Source: Labia minor
Taxonomy: Eukaryota > Arthropoda > Insecta > Dermaptera > Spongiphoridae
Assembly (NCBI GenBank): GCA_963082975.1
Contig: OY720348.1
Location: 63,017,719 to 63,081,718, forward strand
Reading direction: 5' to 3'
DNA length: 64,000 nucleotides
Positions within the stretch are counted from its first letter, which is position 1. The number at the start of each line of letters is the position of its first letter. Both the position numbers and the translations under genes were made by a program. Of the stretch, positions 36,901 to 47,562 are shown piece by piece. Under the pieces are notes generated by a model, which was not told the DNA's origin, ran no database searches, and was given only the letters and a program-made list of their open reading frames with translations.

Positions 36901-37776
36901 TACGTATTATATTATAAATATAAATATAAGGAATTCAAAATGATCCATTGAAAATGTTAAATTGTTAAAAAAATATATAAAAAAGAAGTTTAAATAACAC
37001 AAACAATATAATCAAAGAGTATTTAAATTTATTTAATTTAAATTTTTCAACAATTAAAATATTATTGAAAATATTAAAAATATATAAAAATATTAGAAGA
37101 GAAAGAAAGTTTCTTTAGATTTATAATAATAATGATATATTAATTCATATATTATCCTTACAAAATTGTAAAATTACCTAATTTATAAGAAAGTTTTGAA
37201 ATTATTAAATATTTTCAAAGAATATAAATAAATAAATAAATAATCTTATTTATACATCATTTCTTTTCTTAAAATTGCTTTTAAAAGTTATTTATAAAAT
37301 TAAATATCTATATAAAGTATTATAATTGTTATTTATATATTTATAAATAGCATTATACGTAATATTAAACTTTTGTAAATATTTATACTTATTTATTTTT
37401 TGAATTTCAATAAGATTAATAATTAAATTGTATTAATTGTAATTTGTATTTACTATTATTGGTATAAAAAATACCTGGTATAGAGATACAGGTGAACTGA
37501 GTCTGTAGGGTCAAAAGCTGGTTTCATCGAAAAATCCAAATTTGTTGTAAGATCGACCCATTCGCCAAAACCATCTTCGTCAGCAACCCACACCCTAGGA
37601 ATGCTTATACAGTTACTGGCAACTGAAATAACACGAATAATTTACATTTAATTGAAAAACCAATTACCCTTTTTTTTTCCTCAACCACTATAATTAATAG
37701 GCTAATTAAAGGGACCAATTTAATGAATAGTAATACCTAAAAAAGAGCAAATGAGTGATAAGGAAATGCGTGCCAT
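30007..37776 (-). CDS. Secreted neutral lipase, pancreatic-lipase family, lidless type
   Basis: Seven coding exons on the minus strand: 37776-37737, 37622-37475, 35740-35607, 32257-32038, 31941-31721, 30313-30163 and 30064-30007. All phases agree, giving 323 aa. The first exon [13 protein letters not shown] starts a signal peptide. The nucleophile S169 lies in GHSLG (167-171), D193 in GLDPA and H220 in VIHT, a complete catalytic triad. Family landmarks include [21 protein letters not shown] and VDFYPNGG, with QPGCG, then a Cys-rich C-terminus ending NSESPYAQG. Only 26 residues separate D193 and H220, so the beta-9 loop and lid of pancreatic lipase are absent, as in many insect gut lipases. 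Such enzymes hydrolyse acylglycerols or phospholipids outside the cell; the substrate here is inferred. No defect seen. Confidence 0.93.
30548..31010 (+). repeat. Repeat E copy with perfect palindrome
   Basis: Begins with GGTTCACCGAGCCGCGGC. The 18-bp ACCGAGCCGCGGCTCGGT at about 30563-30580 is a perfect palindrome. A second head-like block lies at 30630-30655. It ends in (TA)n and TTTTGCTAGTATAATAAGAT. It lies in a lipase intron. Confidence 0.65.
31020..31085 (-). mobile_element. Non-LTR 3' tail fragment
   Basis: The inverse of GCCAAGAACTTTCGA and the following bases of the element at 38742-39050. Confidence 0.35.
32361..32936 (+). repeat. Repeat F copy in a lipase intron
   Basis: Starts GGAGTGTCTCCACTCGACTA, includes ACCACGTCACGTGCTGG, and ends near CTATCTCTAGATAGTAAA. 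Unlike 10239-11209 it has the approximately 235-bp unit once. Confidence 0.65.
33283..33612 (-). mobile_element. Non-LTR 3' end interrupted by repeat B
   Basis: Bases 33612-33518 (minus) match the GRPRTRWVDN region of the frame at 38742, and 33330-33283 match its 3' tail. The block between (about 33340-33495) is a repeat B copy, so B is either part of this lineage's 3' region or inserted there. Confidence 0.5.
33900..34030 (+). repeat. Repeat H copy
   Basis: GACATGAAAAATTCTAAAAT and TTTTAAATTCTGAGCAATG match the copy at 17240-17475. Confidence 0.45.
34783..35011. mobile_element. hAT-type MITE with perfect 8-bp target duplication
   Basis: The ends CAGTGATTCTCAAC and TTTAAGAATCACTG are inverted. 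TTCTAGAG occurs exactly on both sides (34775-34782 and 35012-35019). 229 bp, no coding content. Confidence 0.85.
35130..35352 (-). repeat. tRNA-derived SINE, copy 2
   Basis: On the minus strand the head GCAGCTTAGCCGTGCGTG is A-box-like, and GCGTTCGATTCCAAC is an exact B-box match. A unique body then ends in GTCCAAACGCAAATAATAAT and an (AAT)n tail. The same 3' end is seen at 14277-14417. It is not a functional tRNA: the acceptor stem is not closed. It lies in a lipase intron. Confidence 0.7.
35899..36127. mobile_element. Short TIR element K, copy 1
   Basis: TGGTAGGCAA at 35901-35910 is inverted as TTGCCTACCA at 36116-36125. The body is shared with 39933-40151. Probably a MITE, inside the lipase intron. 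Confidence 0.55.
36316..36360 (+). repeat. Repeat A, right terminus only
   Basis: ACCTCCCTTACTATCATCGG followed by TCGGTAAAAAT. A 45-bp remnant in a lipase intron. Confidence 0.45.
36370..37470 (-). other. Lipase intron, no further feature
   Basis: Extremely AT-rich intron sequence between coding exons 2 and 3. Nothing recognisable beyond the elements listed. Confidence 0.5.
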
Positions 37777-37825
37777 TTCGCCTGCAATTCACTGAATGAC
37801 AGACATTGATTTGCGATAACTCGAT

Positions 37826-37833
37826 TATTTATA
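37826..37833 (-). promoter_or_regulatory. TATA box of the lipase gene
   Basis: TATAAATA on the minus strand, 50 nt before the ATG at 37776. A TCATTCAGT initiator-like sequence lies 35-40 nt downstream of it. This places transcription start close to the first codon and supports exon 37737-37776 as the true first exon. Confidence 0.6.
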
Positions 37834-38599
37834 TTCCCCACCTAAGGCTAAGGCTACTCAAGGATTTTCATAAAATATCAGATTAGATAGGAAAAATATG
37901 TATTCAAGTTTCAAGATTTTGTAATATACAAATTGACTTATTAAAATATTAATTTATCATTGACAAGTGATACTTTGATAAAAATATCAATATATAATAA
38001 ATTTATGAAATTAATCGGTATTTAAAACCACACAGAGATATTGGATATATAAGTACTTTGAAAAGTGAAATATCAATTAATGATGAATAATTTGGAGTTA
38101 TTATGATTGAGAGGGAATAAACCAATTATTTAGAGTAAATATTTCTAGAAAAGAACATATTTCAAATAAATATTCTTTATTCATATTTTTTTTAATATAT
38201 AAATAACATTAAACAATTTACAATCTATAAATGCATATATTAATGTTATTTTAACAATCTTCTTTCATCTTCTTAAGAATTACTATCTTTTGTTAATACC
38301 ATCTTCACCATTAATTGGGGGAAAAGATTTAAATTTTCTTTTACTTCTTTCTAAAAAGTAAATAAATAATATATTTCTATAATTTTAAAATTAGTAATTT
38401 ATTTCGTTCTTTAGTCCTGTAACAGAAAATATTTTTTCAATTTTTACAATTTGGGCAACAAATTGCCAAAAAAAAAATTCACAAATTTTTATTAATTCAC
38501 TATGAAATTCAATATAATTTATTGTAAAATATATTATCCATTAAAGACAAGAAGTAATTGTTTTATCTTGTTCTGTATTTAGATTTTTAGAAGAAATAA

Positions 38600-39060
38600 T
38601 AGCCGGTTGTATTATATGAGTGTGTGGCATGGTCTATGATCCTGAGAGACGAGAGTATTTGAGAATAAAATTCTTCGCAGCATTTATGGACCAAAAATAA
38701 ATGAGGTCACTGGGGAATGGGGGAGACTGCATAACGAGGAATTGCATGACCTCTATGCATCTTCAGACATAGTTAGGGTTATAAAATCGAGAAGGTTGCG
38801 ATGGGCAGGGTACGTCACTAGAATGGGAGAGGAAAGAATGGCGAAAAATATATTGGTGGGGAGACCGATTGGGAAACGTCTGCTTGGAAGACCAAGGACT
38901 CGGTGGGTGGACAATGTAGGAATGGACGGGAGAGAGATGGGAGAGGGTAGGGTTTGGATGGTCGTGGCTCGGGAAAGGGACACTTAGAGAAATGTGGTTG
39001 CTGCAGCCAAGAACTTTCGAGTTCAGTAGAGCCACAGAGATAGTTAGAAGAAATAATAAT
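38600..39060 (+). mobile_element. Non-LTR retrotransposon 3' end (C-terminus of pol frame)
   Basis: From about 38652 the frame reads VFENKILRSIYGP and continues into KSRRLRWAGYVTRM and LLGRPRTRWVDN, ending at a stop at 38985-38987. This is the characteristic C-terminal segment of reverse-transcriptase ORFs in invertebrate non-LTR elements. One frameshift is seen near 38650, and no reverse-transcriptase core is present. The 3' tail CCACAGAGATAG recurs in other fragments, where it runs into (GATA)n. A 5'-truncated copy, not a host gene. Confidence 0.75.
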
Positions 39061-39932
39061 AAAAGAAAATATTGTCTAAATCAAAAATGTTCTTTTAGTT
39101 AGGTATCCATCATAAAGAAAAATAAGAGATTAATAGTTTAATTTTGAATAAAATTAAAAAAATATAACGACATTTTTATTGATAATTTAGCACTAACGTA
39201 ATGTTTACCATTTCCAACATTATCTAATTATTATGACAAATATAATCCACAAATTTTTATTCAACAAAAAAAAAATCCTTCATTTTCAATCAAAATATCA
39301 AAAAAAATTTTTTAAGAATTTGTCAAAAAATAATATTTATTTTCTTTTTATTTGTTCATTTTCATCATTAAAATCGACAACAGATATGGATTTGTAAAAA
39401 TAATTTGCGTTTAAATACTACACTAATTGAACTTTTTAATTTATTATAAATGATAAGATAAATAAATGTGTATGTAATAATTAATTAAATAATAATACTT
39501 TATTTGTGGGGAAACATGTGTCAATTAACTAATGACTACGGCTCGTGGACAAAAAACATGAACATAAATACCTATTTACTTAAACCTATAAACTTGACTG
39601 ATTACTCAACGAGACCTATTAATTTTTATAATGTGAAATGCTAAATAAACACTTGCATTGAACAACATATCTAAAAAGAAGTCAACAACTTCAGATAGGG
39701 TTGGTTTATGGATATATAATATATAATATTTTATTGAAATCAAATTAAATAATTAAATTTCTTTGGTAATGAGTTGAAAATTAAAAAAATATGGTTAATT
39801 AGATCAACCCAATCTAATGTGTTTGAATTTTTGTGTGTATGTGTGCTGGTGTGATTGCTTATGAATGTGCGTGGAAGGGGAATATGAGTTGTAAAGGAGA
39901 AAACACTGTTTTTTTTTATGTACATACAGTAT

Positions 39933-40151
39933 TTTGGTAGGCAAATCACAGAATGTTAGCAATGGGAAAGAAGAGGCAATTATTTTTCTTACTACTTATG
40001 ACTTATTTTAAAATTTTTAAGACCCAATTAAACAATCATTTATTGGAAATGCCTTAAAATTCAAATAAACCCATATTTATGCAAATAATAATGAGTTTTC
40101 ACAATCATTAGCTACACACTTGGTAACCCTGCTGTTTTCTTGCCTACCAGT
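39933..40151. mobile_element. Short TIR element K, copy 2
   Basis: TGGTAGGCAA at 39935-39944 is inverted as TTGCCTACCA at 40140-40149. The body is related to the copy at 35899. Confidence 0.55.
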
Positions 40152-40599
40152 GATGTTCTCTCCTATAGAGATTTGAAATTTGTGTGAGGTGTTCTTTTTA
40201 TTTGTTGGATTCGGTTGTTATGTGTTTTACAAGAAATTAAACAATTAGTAAAAGCTAAGAAACAAATCGATTAAGCTTGAGTCTCCTCCCTCCATTTCTC
40301 GACTAGTTTTTCAAAGATGCCTGTTGAATCACGGATTGTCCCAAAATTCATTTTAGAAAGACCGATCCATAAATATGATTGTCTTAAAATCCTGTGTCTC
40401 TAGAGTCCTTTTAAATTATTTAAAATATATTTATTATTGTGGAGGGGAGGAGTCCTTTAACACTTTGACTTAAATGAATAAGACTTCATTGAGAGATATC
40501 TGTTAAAGCCTCTCCCTGATTTAGATTTATTTATTTTAATATCAATTTTTATTTTTATTTTTATATAAGTTTTTTCTTTTTATATATATATTTTTTTGT

Positions 40600-41340
40600 A
40601 TATTTATATTCAACCACGTGGACTGTTCAGAAGATAATTTGACTATGCGAAAAGAGTCACATGACCCCTCACAGCCAATCCCCTTGCTGCCTTTTGTTGA
40701 TGTTGGGCTCAGGGCTTCTGCCTCTGAGCTTCGGAGAGGTGACCTCTCACTTGCTATTTGGACTTGATATTGTTTACACGCTTTTGGCTTTTTTTAGCTG
40801 TGAATTCGCCATTTTTAGATTTGTTGGCCACGTGTTTTTTAAACGGTGTTGAGTTATTATTATTGTTATTTTTTTTTGTAAACTTGTTTTGTTTTAGCTG
40901 AGCATTTGCTAGTATTTATTCCTTTATATTTTTATATTTAATTTGTAAATTTTAAGGATTATCTCCTTTAATTTTTATATCAATTTCATTTTATTTTTAC
41001 CTTATATGAATTTTCTTTTCATTAAATATTATAACGTGGCAACGAACCTTTTTCTTTTATTTGTAAAAAAGTGAATCTAATTTTTCCTTTGCAGATCCAT
41101 ATGTTAGCATCGGATATATTGATTAATTTGATTTATTTTTACTTCTTTCCGATCTTGGTTCTCCAAGGCGAATCGCCTAAGCACTAATAGTCAAACGTAC
41201 TGCACTCTTTGGTGAAGTTTATTTCAGGGTTCATTTCCCAATTAATTTTATTTTACTCCCCGTGTGAAAGAGTTGAGAATTCTTTTTTAACTCCTTCACT
41301 AATGGCACAGGTGATCCGACAAGCTCAACAATATTTTATT
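40600..41340 (+). mobile_element. Possible LTR plus leader of a retrotransposon
   Basis: A relatively GC-rich, promoter-like stretch at 40640-40860 (CAGCCAATCCCC, GGTGACCTCTCAC) is followed by AT-rich sequence to ATTATAACG at 41036. TGGCAACGAACC then follows, which looks like a primer-binding site abutting an LTR end. A start AATGGCACAGGTGATCCGAC lies near 41300 but closes after about 25 codons. No second LTR was found. Alternatively this is a promoter and first exon of an unknown gene. Weakly supported. Confidence 0.3.
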
Positions 41341-42340
41341 TTGTTTCGGCTTGTCCAATATCAAATCCTTATAGATTAAAAAAAATATAAAATAATTAAG
41401 GTGAACCAATTAAAACAGAACAACTTAAAAAAAGAATCATCATATCAGACAATTTACCCACATTTTATTCTTAGATCATAGCGGTTTGATAACATTAGGG
41501 GAATATCCTATAATATATTTGATCATGGCGAGTCCAGAAGAGTAGGCAGGCGCACCCTACCCCCACCTGCCCTAGAATTTCATTAAATTAAATTGAATTA
41601 AATTAAATTGGTGTCAATACTATAGCTAGTTTAATTATATATAATTTTCTTGAAATTGTGTTTACATAAGTCGTTCTTGTTCTAAAATGTTTAATTCTGA
41701 AAAAAATCAAAGCTTGATCCCTCCGTCTTGAACTTAACATAAAAACTACTACAGCAAATAGTCACTATTATCACAAAAAATATATAAAAATTAAATTTCA
41801 AATTAAAAATGAAATTCGATCACAATGACTATTAAAAAAAACAATAGTTGAATTTTCAAAAAATTAAATCTAAGCAGGACAAATAGTAAATACTGTATAT
41901 GTAAAAAAATCATAAACTATTGGTTTAACATTTACAGCTGAAAATGAAAAAATAATCTTCAATTTCGACATTTATTAGTTAATAAATACATGAATATATT
42001 ATTTATATTTATATATATATATATCATCAATATGTAAATAGAGTAATATGCTTGATAAAACAGCGTTGAGCTTTAGTGTGACTATCACTTTTAACGTTGT
42101 GCTGTGTTTTCCATTGCGATGTTTATTAATCTTAAAAAAACAAAATTAAACCCGATTTCAACATTCATTTGTAATATGCGGCATTTTATAAATTACAAAT
42201 CAATTGATAAAAATCAAAAAAATAATTTTCATCATTTTATTGTAAATAATCAAGTGATGCAATTCACAGTAAGTAATTTAAAAAAAAATAATCTCTATAC
42301 ACTTAAGTATCAACCAAAATGTTATTAATTAAAAATACTG
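41340..42340. other. Intergenic, no recognised gene
   Basis: AT-rich; a 74-codon frame at 42104-42328 has low-complexity composition and no family signature, so I do not call it. Confidence 0.45.
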
Positions 42341-42389
42341 GTAATTGTTCAGATTAGTTGTCATGTCATGGATTAGGATAAAACTTTAG

Positions 42390-42690
42390 CAGTGGATTCT
42401 TTGTTAATTCTAAAGAAACTTTCCTTATGCAATTTTTCTGGGTCCTTTTAGTTTACGGGATTAAATTATCCATATAAATCCATTGCTATTTTATTTAGCT
42501 AACATGTTTTATTAATTTAACCAGCAGAGGGCTCCACTAATTTTCGGGGGGGGGGGTTCAGTTTGGATTGGATATAGCAAAATGAAAAAATTAATTAATT
42601 AAATAATTTCCCTATATCCAAACCGAACCGGAAAAACCAAAAATTAGTGAATAAGTGAAGTGAATTAGTCATTTGTTATTTATTTTATAT
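42390..42690 (+). repeat. Repeat C copy with left arm
   Basis: AAAGAAACTTTCCTTATGCA, AACCAGCAGAGGGCTCCACT, a poly-G run at about 42545-42555 and AACCGAACCGGAAAAACC match the copies at 18095 and 19170. Confidence 0.55.
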
Positions 42691-43496
42691 ATTTTTATTT
42701 ATTAACATTGTACTTGTATTTAATTTAATTTTATTATTAAAATATTTTATATAGAAAAGAATCAAATTCATATTCAACATGTTCACAATTAATTTATAAT
42801 AAAAATTGTAATAATCTCAAAAGGTTTTAACATTGATTTGTATTTAATTTAATTATATGAATATCTGATCTTTTCATGACTTTCATTATAAAATATAATA
42901 ACAATTTTTTTAGAAAATGTCTAATTTGTAATGGTATATAAAATCTCACAAATTTTTATACAATAATATATTGAAATCCAAAGGAATAGAGAGAATATTT
43001 ATTTAAAAAAATATTCTTTGTATCTTCCTGTTTCGATTGATATCCTTGAGTTTTAAATTTTTAATAAATATTTAATAAAATTAAACAAATATTACATTCA
43101 TTGATTTATTGGTAAATGTATATTATATTTTTCTCTCCATCAGATTAAAATATTTATTCAAAGAAAAATAAAATTTGACTTGTTAGTGTTTTCAAGAATC
43201 TTTGTATTCAGTAGTCTCATTTAAATAATTAAGTACTTATTTTTAGTTACAATAATCATTACCGGCCAAAATCAAGATCGAGGAAATGTACTATGACTAT
43301 CAATATATATTTAATAAAAGTAATATATATATATGTATATTAGAAAATTAAATTAATAAAATTCTTTGCATTTTAGAGTAAATCGGATTCCTAATTTATA
43401 CAAACCTTAAATAATTATAATAAACATCATTATATATAGATATATAAGGTAATGTATGTTATTTAATGGATAATATATATTCGAATATTCATAAGT

Positions 43497-44107
43497 AGAC
43501 CTGTGGCCAGGTCCGAACCGACCGACGGTTTGAAGTAAATTAATTTCCATCTACAGTAACAATTTCAAATAATTTTAATATATCTATTAATGTAATAAAA
43601 ATCAGATATGGATATAACATAAATATTTTTAATTTTATTTTATTTATAATATATATGTAAGACCAGGCTCTGACGTCATGAATGACTGGATGACGTCATA
43701 TAATTTTAAATTAAGAAAAAACTGATAAAGATGATTTTTCTCGAGGATAAAACCAATACAATCGTATGTAAAAAATCTCCTCATGTGAAATTTGGTATGA
43801 AAATAACCCTTCCCTTCCTATCGTCGATCGCTAATACTACCACTTCCGGTTTCCGGATTTGCACCAAAAGTTGATCAATTCATCCCACTGATGCATTAAG
43901 TAAATATACCAAATTTCATCAAAATCCGTTGAGCTGTTCAAACTGTACACATCTATACGGACGGACTTACAGACGGACAGATATCATGCTAAAAATACTT
44001 TTTTCTGTTAAGAAAATGAATCATGCGTGGAGATATGTAAAAATTTCCACATGTGAAATTTGGTGTGAAAACAATACCTCCCTTACTATCGTCGGTCGGT
44101 AAAAATT
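43497..44107 (+). repeat. Repeat A, full-length copy
   Basis: Complete from GACCTGTGGCCAGGTCCG to ATCGTCGGTCGGTAAAAA. ACCGACCGACG near the left end is inverted near the right end. Two direct copies of a roughly 100-bp module (ATATGTAAAAA ... GGTGTGAAAA) lie inside. Confidence 0.8.
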
Positions 44108-44775
44108 AACTTAATTGAAGATTTTCTTAATTATTAATAATACTTATTTGTCATAATTTGTGGAAAATCACAATTATATTAATGATTATTTTAATTTTGA
44201 ATAACGCTGTTATAATTCGATGTGAAAAAGGGTCGATGGAATTATATTAAAAATTAAATAATTAAATTATAAAAATAAAAATTTATAAAATAACGTTTTG
44301 CTCGTAGACTAATAAAATATGTAAATTTAAGAAAATCATAATTCTTTTGAAATTTGTTACATACTAAGATAAATGTTTTATATTTAAATACAAAAATATA
44401 GAAATATTTTTATTTCTATTACAACATTTTTATCAACTTCAGTCTGTCGGTTTAGTTCTAATGAAAAATTGCAATAGACTTTTCATCAACTATAAATTGA
44501 ACTAGGTTTGTAATAATTAAATGGGTCCCAAGATGATATGGAAGAAATATAATTGAATTATAATTCAATGTAAATTACGAATAAAGGGGGTGTATTTTAT
44601 TGTAATTGTCAAGAATTTGGTTATTTTATTTTATTAATAATAGGAATAAATATATTTTCATTTTAGAATTGCTAAAATTAAAAAACATTTTCAATATAAG
44701 TAATCCCAAAAAATTATAAAAACCCATTAACTTATTAACATTTACAGAATTAGAAGAATATATAATGTAGTATCT

Positions 44776-44945
44776 GGAGGCTCGGTCATTAAAAAAAAAT
44801 TATTCCTTATTATCGGGTTTGGCTGATAATATTAATAATACCTGGTTCAACGAGACGCCGCTCAAATAATTTAAAGTTAAAAGAACATAAATTTAAAAAA
44901 AATAGTCAAAAAACAAACAGCCCTTAAACGTATCTATTAATGCAC
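44776..44945 (+). repeat. Repeat E head fragment
   Basis: GGCTCGGTCATTAAAAAAAA, ATCGGGTTTGGCTGATAATA and the GCCCTTAAACGTATCTATTA block. It leads straight into the repeat A piece in front of zinc-finger gene 2. Confidence 0.55.
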
Positions 44946-45082
44946 AGACGGACAGACATCATGCTAAAAATACTTTTTTTCTATTAACAAAAAGCATGAT
45001 TCGTGCAGATATGTAAAAATCTCCACATGTGAAATTTGGTGTGAAAACAATACCTTCCCTTCCTATTGTCGGTCGGTAAAAA
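44944..45082 (+). repeat. Repeat A fragment upstream of zinc-finger gene 2
   Basis: Same fragment, in the same place, as 38-170 before gene 1. It marks the left edge of the shared duplicated unit. The open frame on the minus strand is a repeat shadow. Confidence 0.75.
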
Positions 45083-45323
45083 AGAATGTAATTTGTCGAC
45101 AGCAGCGCCATCTAACAAACATAAGATTAAAGACACATAAGGTTTCCGGAAGTCAAATTTGCGTGTCACCCACCTGGTTGCTATTTTAAAAACAATTATT
45201 TGGATAGTATTTTAATTGTAAATCAAAATCAAAATTTAAAACGTTTATAACACAGAATATCTGGTTTATATTAAGTATTACCTAGTATATATTTTATATT
45301 TGATAATACATTAATCAATTAAA

Positions 45324-46817
45324 ATGGATCTTTATTCACAAGAAGACAAGAAATTTCCAATATATATAGGTTATTTTTTATTTCTATGTTTTTTCATCTA
45401 AAGTAATGTTAATTGTCATTAAAATTTTTTTTTAATATGATTTGTAATGATATAATTCCTTAAATTGAATTATAAAATAGTTAGATATATAAAAATATAA
45501 TTATTTAAAATAACGAAAACAATTCTTTTTTTAGGTCCTCTATATCTTTGTGTATACTGTCATACGAATTTTATAAGTGAGGAATTTTTATGTAAACATC
45601 TAAAAAAATGTTTTCATAAAAAAATATTTTCAATTTTCAAAAATGATTTAAAACCCAAAAACGATGCAGAGAAATATTTAGAGGAAAAATTTAAAGAAGA
45701 AACTAATTCAAACCATACTGAAGACAAACGTTTTCAATGTAATTATTTTGAAAAGAAATTTAATCAGAACCCAAATTTAGATCAACATTTATTAATTCAT
45801 TCAGGAGAAAACCCATTAGAATGTAATTATTGTGAAAAAAAATTTAAATGGAAATCATATTTAGATACACATTTATTAATGCATACAGGGGAAAAACCTT
45901 TTGAATGTAATTATTGTGAAAAGAAATTTAATCATAAATCAAATTTAAGAAGACATTTATTAATTCATACAGGAGAAAAACCTTTTGAATGTAATTATTG
46001 TAAAAATAAATTTAATGATAAATCAACTTTAAAAACACATTTATTAATTCATACAGGAGAAAACCCATTAGAATGTAATTATTGTGAAAAAAAATTTAAA
46101 TGGAAATCATATTTAGATACACATTTATTAATGCATACAGGGGAAAAACCTTTTGAATGTAATTATTGTGAAAAGAAATTTAATCATAAATCAAATTTAA
46201 GAAGACATTTATTAATTCATACAGGAGAAAAACCTTTTGAATGTAATTATTGTCAAAAGAAATTTAATCAGAAATCAAGGTTAAATCAACATTTATTAAT
46301 TCATTCAGGAGAAAAACCTTTTGAATGTAATTATTGTCAAAAGAAATTTAATCAGAAATCAAGGTTAAATCAACATTTATTAATTCATTCAGGAGAAAAA
46401 CCTTTTGAATGTAAATATTGTAAAAAGAAATTTAATCGGAAATCACATTTAGATACACATTTATTAATTCATACAGGAGAAAAACCTTTTGAATGTAATT
46501 ATTGTAAAAAGAAATTTAATCAGAAAGCAGATTTAAAAAGACATTTATTAATTCATTCAGGAGAAAAACCTTTTGAATGTAATTATTGTGAAAAGAAATT
46601 TAATCTGAAATCAAATTTAAGAAGACATTTATTAATTCATAAAGGAGAAAAACCTTTTGAATGTAATTATTGTCAAAAGAAATTTAATCGGAAATTACAT
46701 TTAGATACACATTTATTAATTCATACAGGAGAAAAACCTTTTGAATGTAATTATTGTCAAAAGAAATTTAATGATAAATCAAATTTAAATAAACATTTAT
46801 TAATACATAATGTTTGA
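45324..46817 (+). CDS. C2H2 zinc-finger protein (paralogue 2), 12 intact fingers
   Basis: Two exons, 45324-45369 and 45535-46817, give 442 aa. Intron position and phase are identical to paralogue 1. The first exon reads MDLYSQEDKKFPIYI. The isolated N-terminal finger-like motif CVYCHTNF is kept. The first finger is broken: its second Cys is Phe (QCNYFEKKF), while 12 good fingers follow. Fingers 1-2 and 4-5 repeat (KWKSYLDTH, NHKSNLRRH), and fingers 6 and 7 are the same. Expected nuclear DNA-binding protein, target unknown. Its helix residues differ from paralogue 1, so it probably reads a different DNA sequence. Starting at the Met at 45879 instead would drop conserved exon structure, so the upstream start is preferred. 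Confidence 0.92.
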
Positions 46818-46892
46818 AAAAAGGCTTAATAATGAAAACATTTTCTTTAAAAATACCTTATATACTTTATAGCACAAATTGTAGTTTAAATC

Positions 46893-46898
46893 AATAAA
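46893..46898 (+). promoter_or_regulatory. Polyadenylation signal of zinc-finger gene 2
   Basis: AATAAA 76 nt after the stop, conserved in position and context with the site at 2484. Confidence 0.6.
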
Positions 46899-47114
46899 AA
46901 TTTGATTTATTTAACTTAGTATTTATATTTACTATTTTATTTGCTCTATTAATTTATACATTATTAGTAATTATCTATTCCATTTAAGAATCCTATCATT
47001 TTATTATCCATATGTTAATTTATTTATTATTTATTTATACAAATCTAAAATATGTCTATGATTCTTTCATTTTAGTAATCTATAATTGTAAATAAACAAA
47101 AAACTTTATAAAAA

Positions 47115-47250
47115 TCCTTATTTTAATTCTTACACGAGAAAAGCATTTTGAATTTAATTTAATCACATTGATTGTCATTTACTAATTGATACAGGTAAAA
47201 AGCTTTTTGGAATGAAATTATTATAAAAAGAAAATTAATAATATTTAACA
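47115..47250 (+). pseudogene. Decayed zinc fingers downstream of gene 2
   Basis: Two worn finger segments. One is shared with gene 1's flank (ILTREKHFEFN-like). The other, near 47175-47245, reads HLLIDTGKKLFG before stops. They are outside the duplicated block's match from about 47170 on, so at least the second is independent of gene 1's flank. Confidence 0.5.
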
Positions 47251-47264
47251 TTTATTAATACTTA

Positions 47265-47385
47265 TCCGGTTCACCGAGCCACGGTCAATACAAAAAAAAT
47301 GATTCCTTATTATCGGGTTTGGCTGATAATATTAACAACTGATTCATCGAATTGCCATTCAAATAATTTAAAAGAACATAAATAA
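47265..47385 (+). repeat. Repeat E head fragment
   Basis: GGTTCACCGAGCCACGGTC and ATCGGGTTTGGCTGATAATA, as in the other E copies. Confidence 0.55.
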
Positions 47386-47388
47386 ATA

Positions 47389-47531
47389 AGCGGGAGTGTC
47401 CACCTCTAGACTTTCCCGCATATAAATAGGTATAAAGAGTTGTGAATGAATATTTAGAATGTGTAAACTTGGTATTGATAAAGAGCCAGTTCGTATTAGT
47501 TTATTGGTGTCAAATTTGATATTTGGTAACA

Positions 47532-47562
<31 letters not shown>

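Noticed and set aside
38742..39035. Host gene on either strand
   Set aside because: The plus frame is the known C-terminal part of non-LTR polyproteins; the minus frames are its mirror.
42104..42328. 74-codon frame
   Set aside because: Asn/Lys/Ile-rich composition expected of AT-rich noise, with no domain, splice context or homology that I recognise.
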